NCBI RefSeq assembly: GCF_046600735.1
Contig: NZ_JBJMAW010000004.1
Span: forward strand, 124,001 to 188,000
From: Novilysobacter_A longmucuonensis
GTDB lineage: Bacteria; Pseudomonadota; Gammaproteobacteria; Xanthomonadales; Xanthomonadaceae
Direction of reading: 5' to 3'
Length of the DNA: 64,000 nt
The position numbers and the translations under genes are program-made. Under the pieces are notes generated by a model. That model was not told where the DNA came from and made no database searches. It saw nothing but the letters and a program-made list of their open reading frames with translations. Positions 43,912 to 53,012 of this stretch are shown piece after piece. Every line of letters begins with the position of its first letter. Position 1 is the stretch's first letter.

Positions 43912-45278
43912 TCGCCCACCCCCAGTGCACGCAGCATGCCGCGCGCCTTGGCGCGGGTTTCCTCGAGTTCGCGCCGTGGATCGGAGTCGGCCACGATGCC
44001 GGCGCCGGTGCGGAAGCGCAGCTCGCTGCCGCCGGAGGCGCCCTCCTCGAGCTCGGCGCTGCGGATCAGGATGTTGAGGTCGAGGTCGCCGTCGCGGTTG
44101 AGCCAGCCCATCGCGCCGGTGTAGGCGCCGCGGCCCTCGCCCTCCAGCTCGGCGATGATCTGCATGCAACGCACCTTGGGACAGCCGGTGATGGTGCCGC
44201 CGGGAAACGTCGCGCGGATCACCGCGCCGGGTGTCACCCCATCGCGCAGGCGGCCGCGCACGTTGCTGACGATGTGGTGCACGTGGGCGTAGCTCTCCAC
44301 CGTCATCAGCTCGTCGACCTCGACGCTGCCCGGCGTGCAGACGCGGCCCAGATCGTTGCGCTCCAGGTCGATCAGCATCACGTGCTCGGCGCGCTCCTTG
44401 GGATGGCCGATCAGCTCCTGCACGCGGGCGATGTCGTCGTCGCCGGGCGAACGCGGCCGGGTACCGGCGATCGGCCGGGTCTCGACCACGTCGCCGCGCA
44501 CCGACACCAGGCGCTCCGGTGAGGCGCCGACCACCGCCCAGCCCGTGCCCGCGAACACGCCGGCGAACGGCGCCGGATTATTGTCGCGCAGGCGCTGGAA
44601 CAGCGAGGCCGGCTGCAGCGGCGCATCGAACCCGGCGCGCCAGCCGCGCGAAAGATTGGTCTGGAACACATCGCCCGCGGCGAGGTACTCGAGCACGCGC
44701 GCCACCGCGTCGGTGTAACGCTGCGGCGCGTCCTCCTCGAGCGTCAATGGCGGATGCCACTGCGGCAGGGGCGTCAGTCCGCCGACCGCGGCCAGGTCGA
44801 GCTCGATGGTGTCGAGCAAGCCCGCGTGCGCCGGTTCGGCGATCGCGATGCAGTCACCGGTGGCGTGGTCGCGCAGCACCGCGGCCGGGCAGCGTAGCGC
44901 CAGTGCGACCGGTAGCGTGCCTGGCGCCTTCGGCAACCGCAGCACCGGCTCGATCTGGGCGGCGAGTTCGTAGCCGAGCAACAAGGCCCAACCTCCGCGA
45001 AACGGCCAACGCGGCTCGTCGCGCGCGGTGCGCTGCGCCTGCCATGCGCGGTCGAGCGCATCGAGAAAATCGCCATCGACGCTGCGACCATCCTGATCGC
45101 GCGTCCGGCTGTCGGCATCGAGCCGAAGCAACTCTCCGCCCGCCACGAGCAACAGATCCCAGCGCCCCTGCGCGGTGCCATGAGCACTGGATTCGAGCAA
45201 CATCGGATAGCGCAACGGAGCCGACCGATGCAGGTCGAGCAGATCGAACGTCGAAGGTAGTGCGCGGGTCAGCAGCAT
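43908..45278 (-). CDS. pabB: Aminodeoxychorismate synthase component I
   Basis: Adds ammonia to chorismate for p-aminobenzoate and folate synthesis. 456 residues. The chorismate-binding domain shows VFQTNLSR, SPERLVS, ETRPIAGTRPR, HVMLIDLERNDLGRVC, FPGGTITGCPK and GRGAYTGAMG. The glutamine amidotransferase partner (PabA/TrpG) is not in the window. It is separated from fabF by a 465-bp repeat-filled gap, so it may have its own promoter. Confidence 0.95.
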   Translation of the reverse strand: MLLTRALPSTFDLLDLHRSAPLRYPMLLESSAHGTAQGRWDLLLVAGGELLRLDADSRTRDQDGRSVDGDFLDALDRAWQAQRTARDEPRWPFRGGWALLLGYELAAQIEPVLRLPKAPGTLPVALALRCPAAVLRDHATGDCIAIAEPAHAGLLDTIELDLAAVGGLTPLPQWHPPLTLEEDAPQRYTDAVARVLEYLAAGDVFQTNLSRGWRAGFDAPLQPASLFQRLRDNNPAPFAGVFAGTGWAVVGASPERLVSVRGDVVETRPIAGTRPRSPGDDDIARVQELIGHPKERAEHVMLIDLERNDLGRVCTPGSVEVDELMTVESYAHVHHIVSNVRGRLRDGVTPGAVIRATFPGGTITGCPKVRCMQIIAELEGEGRGAYTGAMGWLNRDGDLDLNILIRSAELEEGASGGSELRFRTGAGIVADSDPRRELEETRAKARGMLRALGVGE

Positions 45279-45743
45279 GAAAAGTTTTTCAGGCAGCCTT
45301 GGCCGCCATCTCCGCGAACGCGATTGGCGAAGCTCCCACAGCGCGATTGCCGTTGCCGTTGCCGTTGCCGTCGAACGCTAATCGATTCACATCGCGCCTC
45401 CACAGACCCCGAAGGGGCGGTGCACATGGATGTGCGCCGTTTTCCGACCGAGGCAGGAAGCCGAGTCGGAAAATCCCCGCGTCGCCTACACGACGAGGTG
45501 TTTGAAGTGTCGAGGAAGGGCCTTTCTTTGGTTACTTTTGACCGAAGGGAATCCAGTCGGACTGGCCCTCCAAAGAAAGTCACTCGCCAAAGGCGAAAGC
45601 TCTTGACCTTGATCTTGCTTCCGCCGTCCGAGCCAACCCGAAAAATTGAACTGATGTTTCGGACAGCACTCCAGATTCCCACCTCCGCGGGAACGACGAA
45701 CACGAAAACCGGTAGCACGGCTCGAGACCCACGGAGCCCGTCA
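45279..45743. repeat. Composite interspersed-repeat region, no gene
   Basis: 465 bp between fabF and pabB. In order: a TTGCCG hexamer tandem (about four copies, 45347-45371); a patch CCCGAAGGGGCGG; CCTTTCTTTGG (45521-45531) with the inverted CCAAAGAAAG (45570-45579), the type of repeat common between Xanthomonadaceae genes; and CTCCAGATTCCCACCTCCGC followed by GGGAACGACG (45671-45700), which resembles the dispersed ATTCCCGC...GCGGGAAT palindromes. ORFs through it are not credible. Confidence 0.55.
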
Positions 45744-47009
45744 TCAAATCCGCTTGAACACCAGCGTGCCGTTGGTGCCACCGAAGCCGAAGCCATTCGA
45801 CACCGCGACGTCCACCTCCACCTCGCGTGCGATGTTGGGCACGTAGTCCAGGTCGCAACCTTCGCCGGGCTGGTCGAGGTTGATTGTCGGCGGGATGATG
45901 CCGGTGTGCAGCGCCATGACCGAGAAGATCGCCTCGGCGCCGCCAGCGGCACCGAGCAGGTGCCCGGTCATCGATTTGGTCGAACTGACCATGGTCTTGT
46001 AGGCGTGATCGCCAAGCGCGCGCTTGATCGCCAGCGTCTCGGCGAGATCGCCCAGCGGGGTCGAAGTGCCGTGCGCGTTGAGGTAGCCGATCTCGTCGGG
46101 GTTGATCCCGGCATCGTTGAATGCGGCCGCCATGCAGCGCGCCGGGCCCTCGCCGTTGTCGCTCGGCGCGGTCATGTGGAACGCGTCCGAGGTGGCACCG
46201 AACCCGGCAAGCTCGCAATAGATGCGCGCACCGCGGGCCTTGGCGCGTTCGAACTCCTCCAGGATCAGGATGCCGGCGCCGTCGCCGAGCACGAAGCCGT
46301 CGCGGTCCTTGTCCCACGGGCGGCTTGCGCCGGTTGGGTCGTCGTTGCGGGTGGACATCGCCTTCATTGCGCAGAAACCACCGACCGAGGTCGGCGAGGA
46401 GCCACGCTCAGCACCGCCGGCGATCATCACGTCGGCGTCGCCGTACTGGATCATGCGCATCGCCATGCCAATGGAATGGTTGGAGGTGGCGCAGGCGGAG
46501 ACCGCGGAGAAATTCGGCCCCTTGATGCCGGTCAGCAGCGATACCTGCCCCGGCAACATGTTGATGATGGTGCTGGGCACGTAGAACGGCGAGATCTTGC
46601 GCGGGCCGCCGGCGTTGAACTTTGTCGTCTGCTCCTCGATGCCGAGCAATCCGCCGATGCCCGAACCGATCAGCGCGCCGATGCGTTCGGCGTTGGAGTC
46701 CTCGACCGTCAGGTCTGCATCCTGCAGCGCCATCATCGAGGCGGCCACGCCGTAGTGGATGAACTCCTCCATTTTCTTCGCGTCTTTCGGCGACACCCAG
46801 CGGGTGATGTCGAAGTCGCGCACTTCACCGGCGATGCGAGTGGTGAAGGCGGACGCGTCGAAATGGGTAATCGGACCAATGCCGGAGCGGCCATTGACGA
46901 TGCCGTCCCAGCTGCTGGCCAGGTCATTGCCCAGCGGCGAGACGATGCCTAGGCCGGTGACGACTACGCGCCTGGAAGCAGGCCGGTTGGAGGCAGCACG
47001 ATTCGACAT
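45744..47009 (-). CDS. fabF: 3-oxoacyl-[ACP] synthase II
   Basis: Condensing enzyme for chain elongation in fatty-acid synthesis. 421 residues from ATG 47009. The catalytic cysteine is C173 (VSACATSNHSIG), with the histidines in NAHGTSTPLGD and TKSMTGHLLGAAG. An upstream ATG (47153) would add 48 residues across the acpP-fabF gap and is not supported. Directly downstream of acpP, as usual. Confidence 0.96.
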   Translation of the reverse strand: MSNRAASNRPASRRVVVTGLGIVSPLGNDLASSWDGIVNGRSGIGPITHFDASAFTTRIAGEVRDFDITRWVSPKDAKKMEEFIHYGVAASMMALQDADLTVEDSNAERIGALIGSGIGGLLGIEEQTTKFNAGGPRKISPFYVPSTIINMLPGQVSLLTGIKGPNFSAVSACATSNHSIGMAMRMIQYGDADVMIAGGAERGSSPTSVGGFCAMKAMSTRNDDPTGASRPWDKDRDGFVLGDGAGILILEEFERAKARGARIYCELAGFGATSDAFHMTAPSDNGEGPARCMAAAFNDAGINPDEIGYLNAHGTSTPLGDLAETLAIKRALGDHAYKTMVSSTKSMTGHLLGAAGGAEAIFSVMALHTGIIPPTINLDQPGEGCDLDYVPNIAREVEVDVAVSNGFGFGGTNGTLVFKRI

Positions 47010-47169
47010 GGAAAACTCCAGCTTCGGACGCCAGGCCGGTATGCCGGCTTGGCACAGGTTGGACACGTTGACCGGGACAGCACGCTGCTTCCAGCGGGTG
47101 ACAGGCGGGCGCTGGGGCCGATGCCCAAGCGCAAGCAACCCCGCTGCAGGCACTGCACCCTAAACACGC

Positions 47170-47188
47170 GGGGCCGCAATGCGGCCCC
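47170..47188. terminator. Hairpin between acpP and fabF
   Basis: Perfect 8-bp stem GGGGCCGC/GCGGCCCC with a 3-base loop. On the minus strand it is followed by GCGTGTTTAGG rather than a U-run, so it is more likely a partial terminator or an mRNA-stabilising hairpin that lets acpP message exceed fabF. Confidence 0.55.
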
Positions 47189-47236
47189 GGTGTGGCGTTG
47201 CGGGAGACGGCACGAAGCCACTCCCGTCCGCCGCGC

Positions 47237-47476
47237 TTACGACTTGACGTGCGCCTTGACGTAGTCGATCGCCTGCTGCACCGAGGTGATCTTCTCGGCT
47301 TCCTCGTCCGGGATCTCGCACTCGAACTCTTCCTCCAGCGCCATCACCAGTTCGACGGTATCGAGCGAGTCCGCGCCCAGGTCGTCAACGAACGAGGCGT
47401 TGTTCGTGACCTCTTCTTCCTTGACGCCCAGCTGTTCGACCACAATCTTCTTGACGCGTTCTTCGATGCTGCTCAT
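47237..47476 (-). CDS. acpP: Acyl carrier protein
   Basis: Carries growing acyl chains on a phosphopantetheine arm. 79 residues, acidic, with the attachment serine S37 in GADSLDTVELVMALEEEF. The ribosome-binding site lies in a perfect 12-bp palindrome CCTCCCGGGAGG (47488-47499) just upstream. Confidence 0.98.
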   Translation of the reverse strand: MSSIEERVKKIVVEQLGVKEEEVTNNASFVDDLGADSLDTVELVMALEEEFECEIPDEEAEKITSVQQAIDYVKAHVKS

Positions 47477-47487
47477 GGGTGTTCACT

Positions 47488-47499
47488 CCTCCCGGGAGG
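47488..47499 (-). promoter_or_regulatory. Palindrome covering the acpP ribosome-binding site
   Basis: CCTCCCGGGAGG, with the Shine-Dalgarno AGGAG overlapping its end, 9 bases before the ATG. It could form a short hairpin (CCTC/GAGG) that limits ribosome access, or simply be a strong site by chance. Confidence 0.35.
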
Positions 47500-47617
47500 G
47501 ATTTTTCGATGGAATAGTTTAATCGGAAAACTCCGGTTGAAGGTCCAGTTGAACCGGGGCACCCACAGGTATCGATGAAAGCCCTTTACCTTCAACCGCT
47601 TACAGCCAGCACGACGA

Positions 47618-48361
47618 CTACGGCATGTACATGCCGCCGTTGACGTGCAAGGTCTCGCCAGTGATGTAGGCTGCGGCCGGCCCGGCCAGGAACGCCACCG
47701 CGCGCGCGATGTCGGCCGGTTCGCCGAGTCGGCCCAGGGCGATCTGGCCGAGCAGGCCGTTCCGGGCGTCCTCCGGCAGCGCGCGAGTCATGTCGGTGTC
47801 GATGAAGCCCGGCGCCACGACATTCACCGTGATGCCGCGGCTGCCGATCTCGCGCGCCATCGACTTGCTGAAGGCAATGATGCCGGCTTTGGCCGCCGCG
47901 TAGTTGGCCTGCCCGGCGTTGCCGGTCACGCCGACCACCGAGGCGATGTTGATGATGCGGCCCTTGCGCGCCTTCATCATCGAACGCATCACCGCCTTGC
48001 TGGTGCGGAAGACGCTGGTCAGGTTGGTGTCGAGGATCGCCTGCCAGTCCTCGTCCTTCATCCGCATCAGCAGGTTGTCGCGGGTGATGCCGGCGTTGTT
48101 GACCAGGATCGAGATCGGCCCGATCTCCTTGCCGATGCCATCGATCAGCGCCTCGATTGATGCCGCGTCCGAGACATCGACCATCCGGCCGTGGCCGCCG
48201 TGACCGGACAGACGCTCACCGATCGCGCTCGCGCCGCCCTCGGAGGTCGCGGTGCCGATGACCGTGGCACCCAGGGACGCCAGCTCATCGGCGATCGCCG
48301 CGCCGATGCCGCGGCTGGCGCCGGTGACCAGCGCAATCTCGCCCTGCAACGGAAGACTCAT
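47618..48361 (-). CDS. fabG: 3-oxoacyl-[ACP] reductase
   Basis: NADPH-dependent reductase of fatty-acid elongation. 247 residues. GASRGIG cofactor loop at 14-20, NNAG at 88-91, catalytic S141, Y154 and K158 (YAAAK). Sits between fabD and acpP; separated from fabD by a repeat-containing gap of 163 bp. Confidence 0.96.
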   Translation of the reverse strand: MSLPLQGEIALVTGASRGIGAAIADELASLGATVIGTATSEGGASAIGERLSGHGGHGRMVDVSDAASIEALIDGIGKEIGPISILVNNAGITRDNLLMRMKDEDWQAILDTNLTSVFRTSKAVMRSMMKARKGRIINIASVVGVTGNAGQANYAAAKAGIIAFSKSMAREIGSRGITVNVVAPGFIDTDMTRALPEDARNGLLGQIALGRLGEPADIARAVAFLAGPAAAYITGETLHVNGGMYMP

Positions 48362-48400
48362 GGTTTCTCCTTTCTAAACATTCGACACTCGGAAGCGTTT

Positions 48401-48514
48401 GACGCGGATCAACGCGGATGTAGACGGATCAAGGCAGACCAAAAGCAGAGAACAAGAAAAAGCTCTATCCGCAACGAGCTCTATCCGCGTTTCTTATCCG
48501 CGTTGATCCGCGTC
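48401..48514. repeat. Inverted repeat within the fab operon
   Basis: GACGCGGATCAACGCGGAT (48401-48419) and its perfect inverted copy at 48496-48514 enclose 76 bp that include partial further copies (ATCCGC, GACGGATC). Its composition differs from the flanking fab genes and it resembles dispersed CGCGGAT repeats seen between genes in Xanthomonadaceae. Confidence 0.85.
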
Positions 48515-48524
48515 GAAAAAGTTT

Positions 48525-49496
48525 TCAGCCCTTCCACTCGGCAAGCGCAGCCTCGAAATCCGATGGAGTGCCCAGCGCGCGCGCCTCGACCGACTTGTCG
48601 ATGCGCTTGACCAAACCTGTCAGCACCTTGCCGGGGCCGCACTCGGCGATGCGGGTCGCGCCACCCGCGGCCAGCGCCTGCACGCAACCGGTCCACTGCA
48701 CCGGCAGGTGGAGCTGGCGCACCAGCGCATCACGGATCGCCTCGACGCCCTCGTGCACCTGGCCATCGACGTTCTGCACCACCGGCAGACGGGGCGCCTG
48801 CCAGTCGAGGTCGGCCATGGCCTCGGCCAGCCGCTTGGCCGCCTCGCGCATCAAGGGCGTATGCGAGGGCACACTGACCGCGAGCTTGACCGCCTTTTTC
48901 ACGCCGCGCTCGGCCAATTGGGTCAGCGCCGTCTCGACCGCGGCGGCGTGTCCGCCGATCACGATCTGGCCCGGCGAGTTGTAGTTGGCCGGCACCACGA
49001 CCTCCTTGCCCGACACCGAGTCGCAGACTTCCTGCACGAGCGCCTCTTCGGCGCCGAGCACCGCTGCCATGGCTCCGGTGCCGGCGGGTGCAGCGTCCTG
49101 CATCAGTTGACCGCGCAGCCGCACCAGCCGCGCCGCATCGTGCAGCGACAACGTGCCGGCCGCGACCAGCGCGCTGTATTCGCCGAGGCTGTGTCCCGCC
49201 AGTTGCGCCGGCTGCACGCCGCCGCGGGCCAGCCACAGCCGCCACACCGCCACGCCTGCCGCGAGCAGCGCCGGCTGGGTGAACTCGGTGCGATTGAGTT
49301 GCTCTTCCGGCCCCGCCTGGCTCAGCGCCCATAGATCGGCGCCGGCGCCCTGGCTGGCTTCGGCGAACGTCTCGGCAACCACGGCATGCGCCTGCGCGAG
49401 CTCCGCCAGCATGCCCATCGACTGCGAGCCCTGCCCGGGGAACACGAAAGCCAGCTGTGGATCGGTGCGCTGTGGATCGGTGCGCGTGTCGCTCAC
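48525..49496 (-). CDS. fabD: Malonyl-CoA:ACP transacylase
   Basis: Loads malonyl groups onto ACP. 323 residues. FVFPGQGSQSMGM near the start, nucleophile S103 in GHSLGEYSAL, then the catalytic histidine in VPSHTPLM. The N-terminal tail contains a short DPQRTDPQ duplication. Between fabH and fabG in the standard fab order. Confidence 0.96.
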   Translation of the reverse strand: MSDTRTDPQRTDPQLAFVFPGQGSQSMGMLAELAQAHAVVAETFAEASQGAGADLWALSQAGPEEQLNRTEFTQPALLAAGVAVWRLWLARGGVQPAQLAGHSLGEYSALVAAGTLSLHDAARLVRLRGQLMQDAAPAGTGAMAAVLGAEEALVQEVCDSVSGKEVVVPANYNSPGQIVIGGHAAAVETALTQLAERGVKKAVKLAVSVPSHTPLMREAAKRLAEAMADLDWQAPRLPVVQNVDGQVHEGVEAIRDALVRQLHLPVQWTGCVQALAAGGATRIAECGPGKVLTGLVKRIDKSVEARALGTPSDFEAALAEWKG

Positions 49497-49648
49497 TCGG
49501 CAGCCCCTGTGTAAGAGAACGCGACATGATACGAGTGAATGCGCGTCAACGTCTGTACCGGTCCGTATGATGCGCCGGCGCGTGGGGCGCGACGGAAGCC
49601 TTGGCTAGTTGTTTCACGCAGGCGGGTCGAGCCCCCTCCCGCCCGCGC

Positions 49649-50695
49649 TCAGTAGCGCAGCAGCGCCGAGCCCCAGGTGAAGCCGCCGCCGAAGGCTTCC
49701 AGCAGCAGCAACTGGCCCCGCTGCACCCGGCCCGAACGCACCGCCTCGTCCAGCGCCAGCGGCACCGAGCCCGAGGAGGTGTTGCCGTGCCGGTCGACGG
49801 TGACGATCACGCGTTCCATCGGCATGTCCAGCCGCTTGGCAGTGGCCTCGATGATGCGCAGGTTGGCCTGGTGCGGGATCAGCCAGTCGATGTCGTGGCG
49901 ATCCAGGCCGTTGGCCTCCAGGGTCTCCTCGACCACCGAATCGAGCGCCTTGACCGCGTGCTTGAACACCTCGTTGCCGGTCATCAGCACCTTGACCCCG
50001 GCGTTGTGCTCCTCGGGCTTGAACCCGACCGAGACGCCGACCGGATTCCACAGCAGCTCCTTCTTGCCGCCGTCGGCATGCAGATGGGTGCTGAGCACGC
50101 CGGTCTCGTCATCGGCCTTGAGCACGACCGCGCCGGCGCCGTCGCCGAACAGCACGCAGGTGCCGCGATCGGACCAGTCGAGCATCCGCGTCAGCGTCTC
50201 CGAGCCGACCACCAGCGCAGTTTTGGCCGCGCCGGAACGGATGAACTTGTCGGCCACCGTCAGCGCATAGATGAAGCCCGAGCAGGCTGCGTTGACGTCG
50301 AACGCGGGGCAGCCGTTGGCGCCGAGCCGATGCTGCAGCAGGCAGGCGGTCGAGGGGAAGATGAGATCAGGGGTGGTGGTGCCGAGCACGATCAGGTCGA
50401 GCTCCGCAGCGTCCACGCCGGCCGCTTCGAGCGCACGCACCGAGGCGTGATAGGCCAGGTCGCCGGTGGTCTCGCCTTCGGCGGCAACGTGGCGCTCGCG
50501 GATGCCGGTGCGCGCCGCGATCCATTCGTCGCTGGTATCGACGAACTGGGCCAGGTCGGCGTTGGTCAGCACCTTTTCCGGCAGGTAGCTGCCGGTGCCG
50601 GCGATCCGCGACCAGGGCTTCCGGTCAGCGGCCTGTCCAACGGCTGCCGACCCGGTTGCCGGACGCTCATTTACTGCACGATCTGTCATCACCAC
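49649..50695 (-). CDS. fabH: 3-oxoacyl-[ACP] synthase III
   Basis: Initiates fatty-acid synthesis by condensing an acyl-CoA primer with malonyl-ACP. 348 residues. Catalytic C138 (NAACSGFIYAL), H in WLIPHQANLRI and N in RHGNTSSGSVP. The N-terminus is about 25 residues longer than usual (MVMTDRAVNERPATGSAAVG) and low in similarity; no good internal start was found. A longer tail or a later non-ATG start remains possible. Confidence 0.94.
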   Translation of the reverse strand: MVMTDRAVNERPATGSAAVGQAADRKPWSRIAGTGSYLPEKVLTNADLAQFVDTSDEWIAARTGIRERHVAAEGETTGDLAYHASVRALEAAGVDAAELDLIVLGTTTPDLIFPSTACLLQHRLGANGCPAFDVNAACSGFIYALTVADKFIRSGAAKTALVVGSETLTRMLDWSDRGTCVLFGDGAGAVVLKADDETGVLSTHLHADGGKKELLWNPVGVSVGFKPEEHNAGVKVLMTGNEVFKHAVKALDSVVEETLEANGLDRHDIDWLIPHQANLRIIEATAKRLDMPMERVIVTVDRHGNTSSGSVPLALDEAVRSGRVQRGQLLLLEAFGGGFTWGSALLRY

Positions 50696-50904
50696 TCCCG
50701 CAGCGGGTCGTTACAGGACCGCCAGCACGCTGGCGACAACTTCTCCGACGGCAGCCGCCGGAAGCGACCTGCGCCACCCCAGCGCCAAGGGCCGCACGGA
50801 TCGCGGCGCCTCCCGGCCACTGGTCTGCCCGCACAACGCGCTTCGGGCAAGTCGAGGGTGCGGCGAGCATGCCATCCACGGCCTGCCGCCGGCGACCCCG
50901 CCGC

Positions 50905-51099
50905 TTATTCGTCGTCGACGATAGCCGACTTGGTCTCGATCACCTTCTTGCCGCGGTAGTAACCGTCGGCGGTGACGTGGTGGCGGATGTGGGTTTCGCC
51001 GGTGGTCGGATCGGTCGCCAGCTGCTTGCTGGTCAGCGAATCGTGGCCGCGGCGCATGCCACGCTTGGACGGGGAGACGCGGGACTTCTGGACTGCCAT
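50905..51099 (-). CDS. rpmF: 50S ribosomal protein L32
   Basis: 64 residues, beginning MAVQKSRVSPSKRGMRRGHD. Typical basic L32 with GYYRGKKVIE near the end; the zinc cysteines of some L32 proteins are absent, as in many gammaproteobacteria. A longer reading frame reaching 51213 was rejected. Located between yceD and the fab genes as in E. coli. Confidence 0.97.
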   Translation of the reverse strand: MAVQKSRVSPSKRGMRRGHDSLTSKQLATDPTTGETHIRHHVTADGYYRGKKVIETKSAIVDDE

Positions 51100-51265
51100 G
51101 GTGTTGCTCCAAGAAAAATCTGGTTCGGGTTGATGCCTGGATGGCGGTGCCGCGATGGGCGATGTTTGAATGGCGATGTTTGGATGGATCGTGTGACGAG
51201 GTGCCGCGGCCATTGCCGCTGACCACTCCCGCCACCTGGTCGTGTTTCGCCTAGCCGCGATGCGT

Positions 51266-51799
51266 CTAGCCGGGTTTGTCTTTCTTTAATGCCGACAGCG
51301 CCGCGAACGGGTGGACCCGCTCCAACTCGGCCTCCTCGGCCGGCCAGTCGCGCTCCATCGCTTCGGTGCCCGGCATGATCGGCACCACCGGGATGGCCAG
51401 GATCAACTCGTCCTCGACCACCTCGGCCGGCTGCAGCATGCCGTCCTCCGGCATCAGCAGCGGCTCGTAACCCTCCGGCAGCGCGGCTTCGTCCGCCTCG
51501 TCCCGGATCAGCCCCAGACGCTGCACGATATCCACCGGAAACAGGAACCGCTGCAGGCTGCGCTGGCACAGCAGCGGCAGGCTGGCCTGGATCCGCAGTT
51601 CCGCGTAAGGCACCTGCAGCACCGCATCCTTGTCGAAATCGAGTGCGTAGACCACCTCGCCCTCGCCATCGACCAGGCTGCCGCCCAGCCGCGTCAGCGA
51701 CGACAACGGCAGGCGGCCCTCGACCCCGCGCCGCGCCGTCACCAGGCGCCAGGCATCCAGCTGATCGGGCAGCCGCGTATTTGGCACGTCAGCGGACAT
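51266..51799 (-). CDS. yceD: YceD family (DUF177) protein
   Basis: 177 residues from ATG 51799 (a start at 51838 would add 13). Conserved YceD features: VEGRLPLSSLTRL, acidic VYALDFDKD, LPLLCQRSLQRFLFPVD and the C-terminal HPFAALSALKKD. YceD always neighbours rpmF; it has been linked to 23S rRNA processing or stability in bacteria and plants. First gene of the rpmF-fab cluster. Confidence 0.9.
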   Translation of the reverse strand: MSADVPNTRLPDQLDAWRLVTARRGVEGRLPLSSLTRLGGSLVDGEGEVVYALDFDKDAVLQVPYAELRIQASLPLLCQRSLQRFLFPVDIVQRLGLIRDEADEAALPEGYEPLLMPEDGMLQPAEVVEDELILAIPVVPIMPGTEAMERDWPAEEAELERVHPFAALSALKKDKPG

Positions 51800-51947
51800 A
51801 AGCCGGAGAATGTTAGGGATGCCTCCCTTTCCTGTCAAACCTTGCAGCGCGGGTGTTGCCGTGCGCGCCGGGGCGTCCGGTCAGGGCGATTTGCCCCGAC
51901 CCCGGCCTGCGCGGCAGACTGCGGGCTCACCCATACCATCCGGCCTC

Positions 51948-52331
51948 GTGACCACCACCTGGGCTCTTCTCATCTCGGCGGCAATCCTGATGATCGCTGC
52001 AAGCGTGGTGTTCATGCTGCGCAGCCGTTCAGCCAGCCGACGCGCGGGACGACAGCATGCGGTCCGGGCGGTGCTGGACGCCGCCGATGCGCTGGAAGAC
52101 CGGCTCAGGGTCGCCCGCGACGAGATCGAGGCGGTGGCGGGCGACTACGTGGACGATCCGGTGCGCGACGCGATGCGCGAGATGCTGCGGCAGCGGCTGT
52201 GGCTGCGTGATCACGGCCAGGCGGCCAGTATCGACCAGCTCGCCGAGGTCCGCGCCGAGATCGACGCCGCGCGCGGCCGGATCGAACTGCAGTTGTCCAG
52301 GATCGAGCGCGCCCGCGCGCCCAGCCCGTGA
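51948..52331 (+). CDS. Small membrane protein with coiled coil, unknown function
   Basis: About 127 residues from GTG 51948: a membrane helix (WALLISAAILMIAASVVFML), a basic stretch RSRSASRRAGRQ, and then a long charged helix (ADALEDRLRVARDEIEAV, AEIDAARGRIELQLSRIER) that is probably a coiled coil. An ATG at 51810 would add 46 residues across the divergent promoter region and is unlikely. It lies 25 bp before maf and may be cotranscribed. I do not recognise the family. Confidence 0.65.
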   Translation: MTTTWALLISAAILMIAASVVFMLRSRSASRRAGRQHAVRAVLDAADALEDRLRVARDEIEAVAGDYVDDPVRDAMREMLRQRLWLRDHGQAASIDQLAEVRAEIDAARGRIELQLSRIERARAPSP

Positions 52332-52356
52332 GCTGCCGCAGGCGGACAATTCGAGA

Positions 52357-52962
52357 ATGAACGATGCGGGCACGAGCCGGCTGATCCTGGCCTCCACCTC
52401 GATCTACCGACGCGAGTTGCTGGGCCGCCTGCGACTGCCGTTCGATACCGCGCGGCCGCACACCGACGAGACGCCGCGGCCGGACGAGACCCCCTCCGCC
52501 CTGGCCGAACGCCTGGCGTCCGCCAAGGCCGCCGCGGTGTCGGCCGAACACCCGGGCGCCTGGGTGATCGGCTCGGACCAGGTGGCCGAACTCGACGGCC
52601 AGCCGATCGGCAAGCCCGCCGGGCGCGACGGCGCGATCGCGCAGCTGAGCGCGATGTCGGGCCGTGCGGTGCGGTTCCGCACCGGCGTATGCGTGATGCG
52701 CGGCGAAACCGGTGGCCATCCCACGCGGGTCTTCACCGCACTCGACACCACCTGCGTGTGCTTCCGCACGCTGCAGGTCGATGAAATCACCCGCTACGCC
52801 GACGCCGAACAACCCTACGAGTGCGCCGGCAGCTTCAAGGCCGAAGGGCTCGGCATCAGCCTGTTCGAGGCGATCGAGTCGCAAGACCCGACCGCCCTGA
52901 TCGGCCTGCCGCTGATCGCCACGGCCAGGCTGCTGCGCGAGGCGGGCTTCGCGCTGCCCTGA
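52357..52962 (+). CDS. Maf family nucleotide pyrophosphatase (YceF type)
   Basis: Cytoplasmic nucleotide house-cleaning enzyme; the YceF branch hydrolyses 7-methyl-GTP. 201 residues. Features: LILASTSIYRRELLGRL, DETPRPDETP, IGSDQVAELDG with the catalytic aspartate, and CAGSFKAEGLGISLFE. It is next to yceD-rpmF, the same neighbourhood as yceF in E. coli, supporting that branch. Confidence 0.92.
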   Translation: MNDAGTSRLILASTSIYRRELLGRLRLPFDTARPHTDETPRPDETPSALAERLASAKAAAVSAEHPGAWVIGSDQVAELDGQPIGKPAGRDGAIAQLSAMSGRAVRFRTGVCVMRGETGGHPTRVFTALDTTCVCFRTLQVDEITRYADAEQPYECAGSFKAEGLGISLFEAIESQDPTALIGLPLIATARLLREAGFALP

Positions 52963-53012
52963 CCGCATGCCGCTCGGCCGTTCATCGGGCGATCGCGTCA
53001 GTCCTCGATCAA

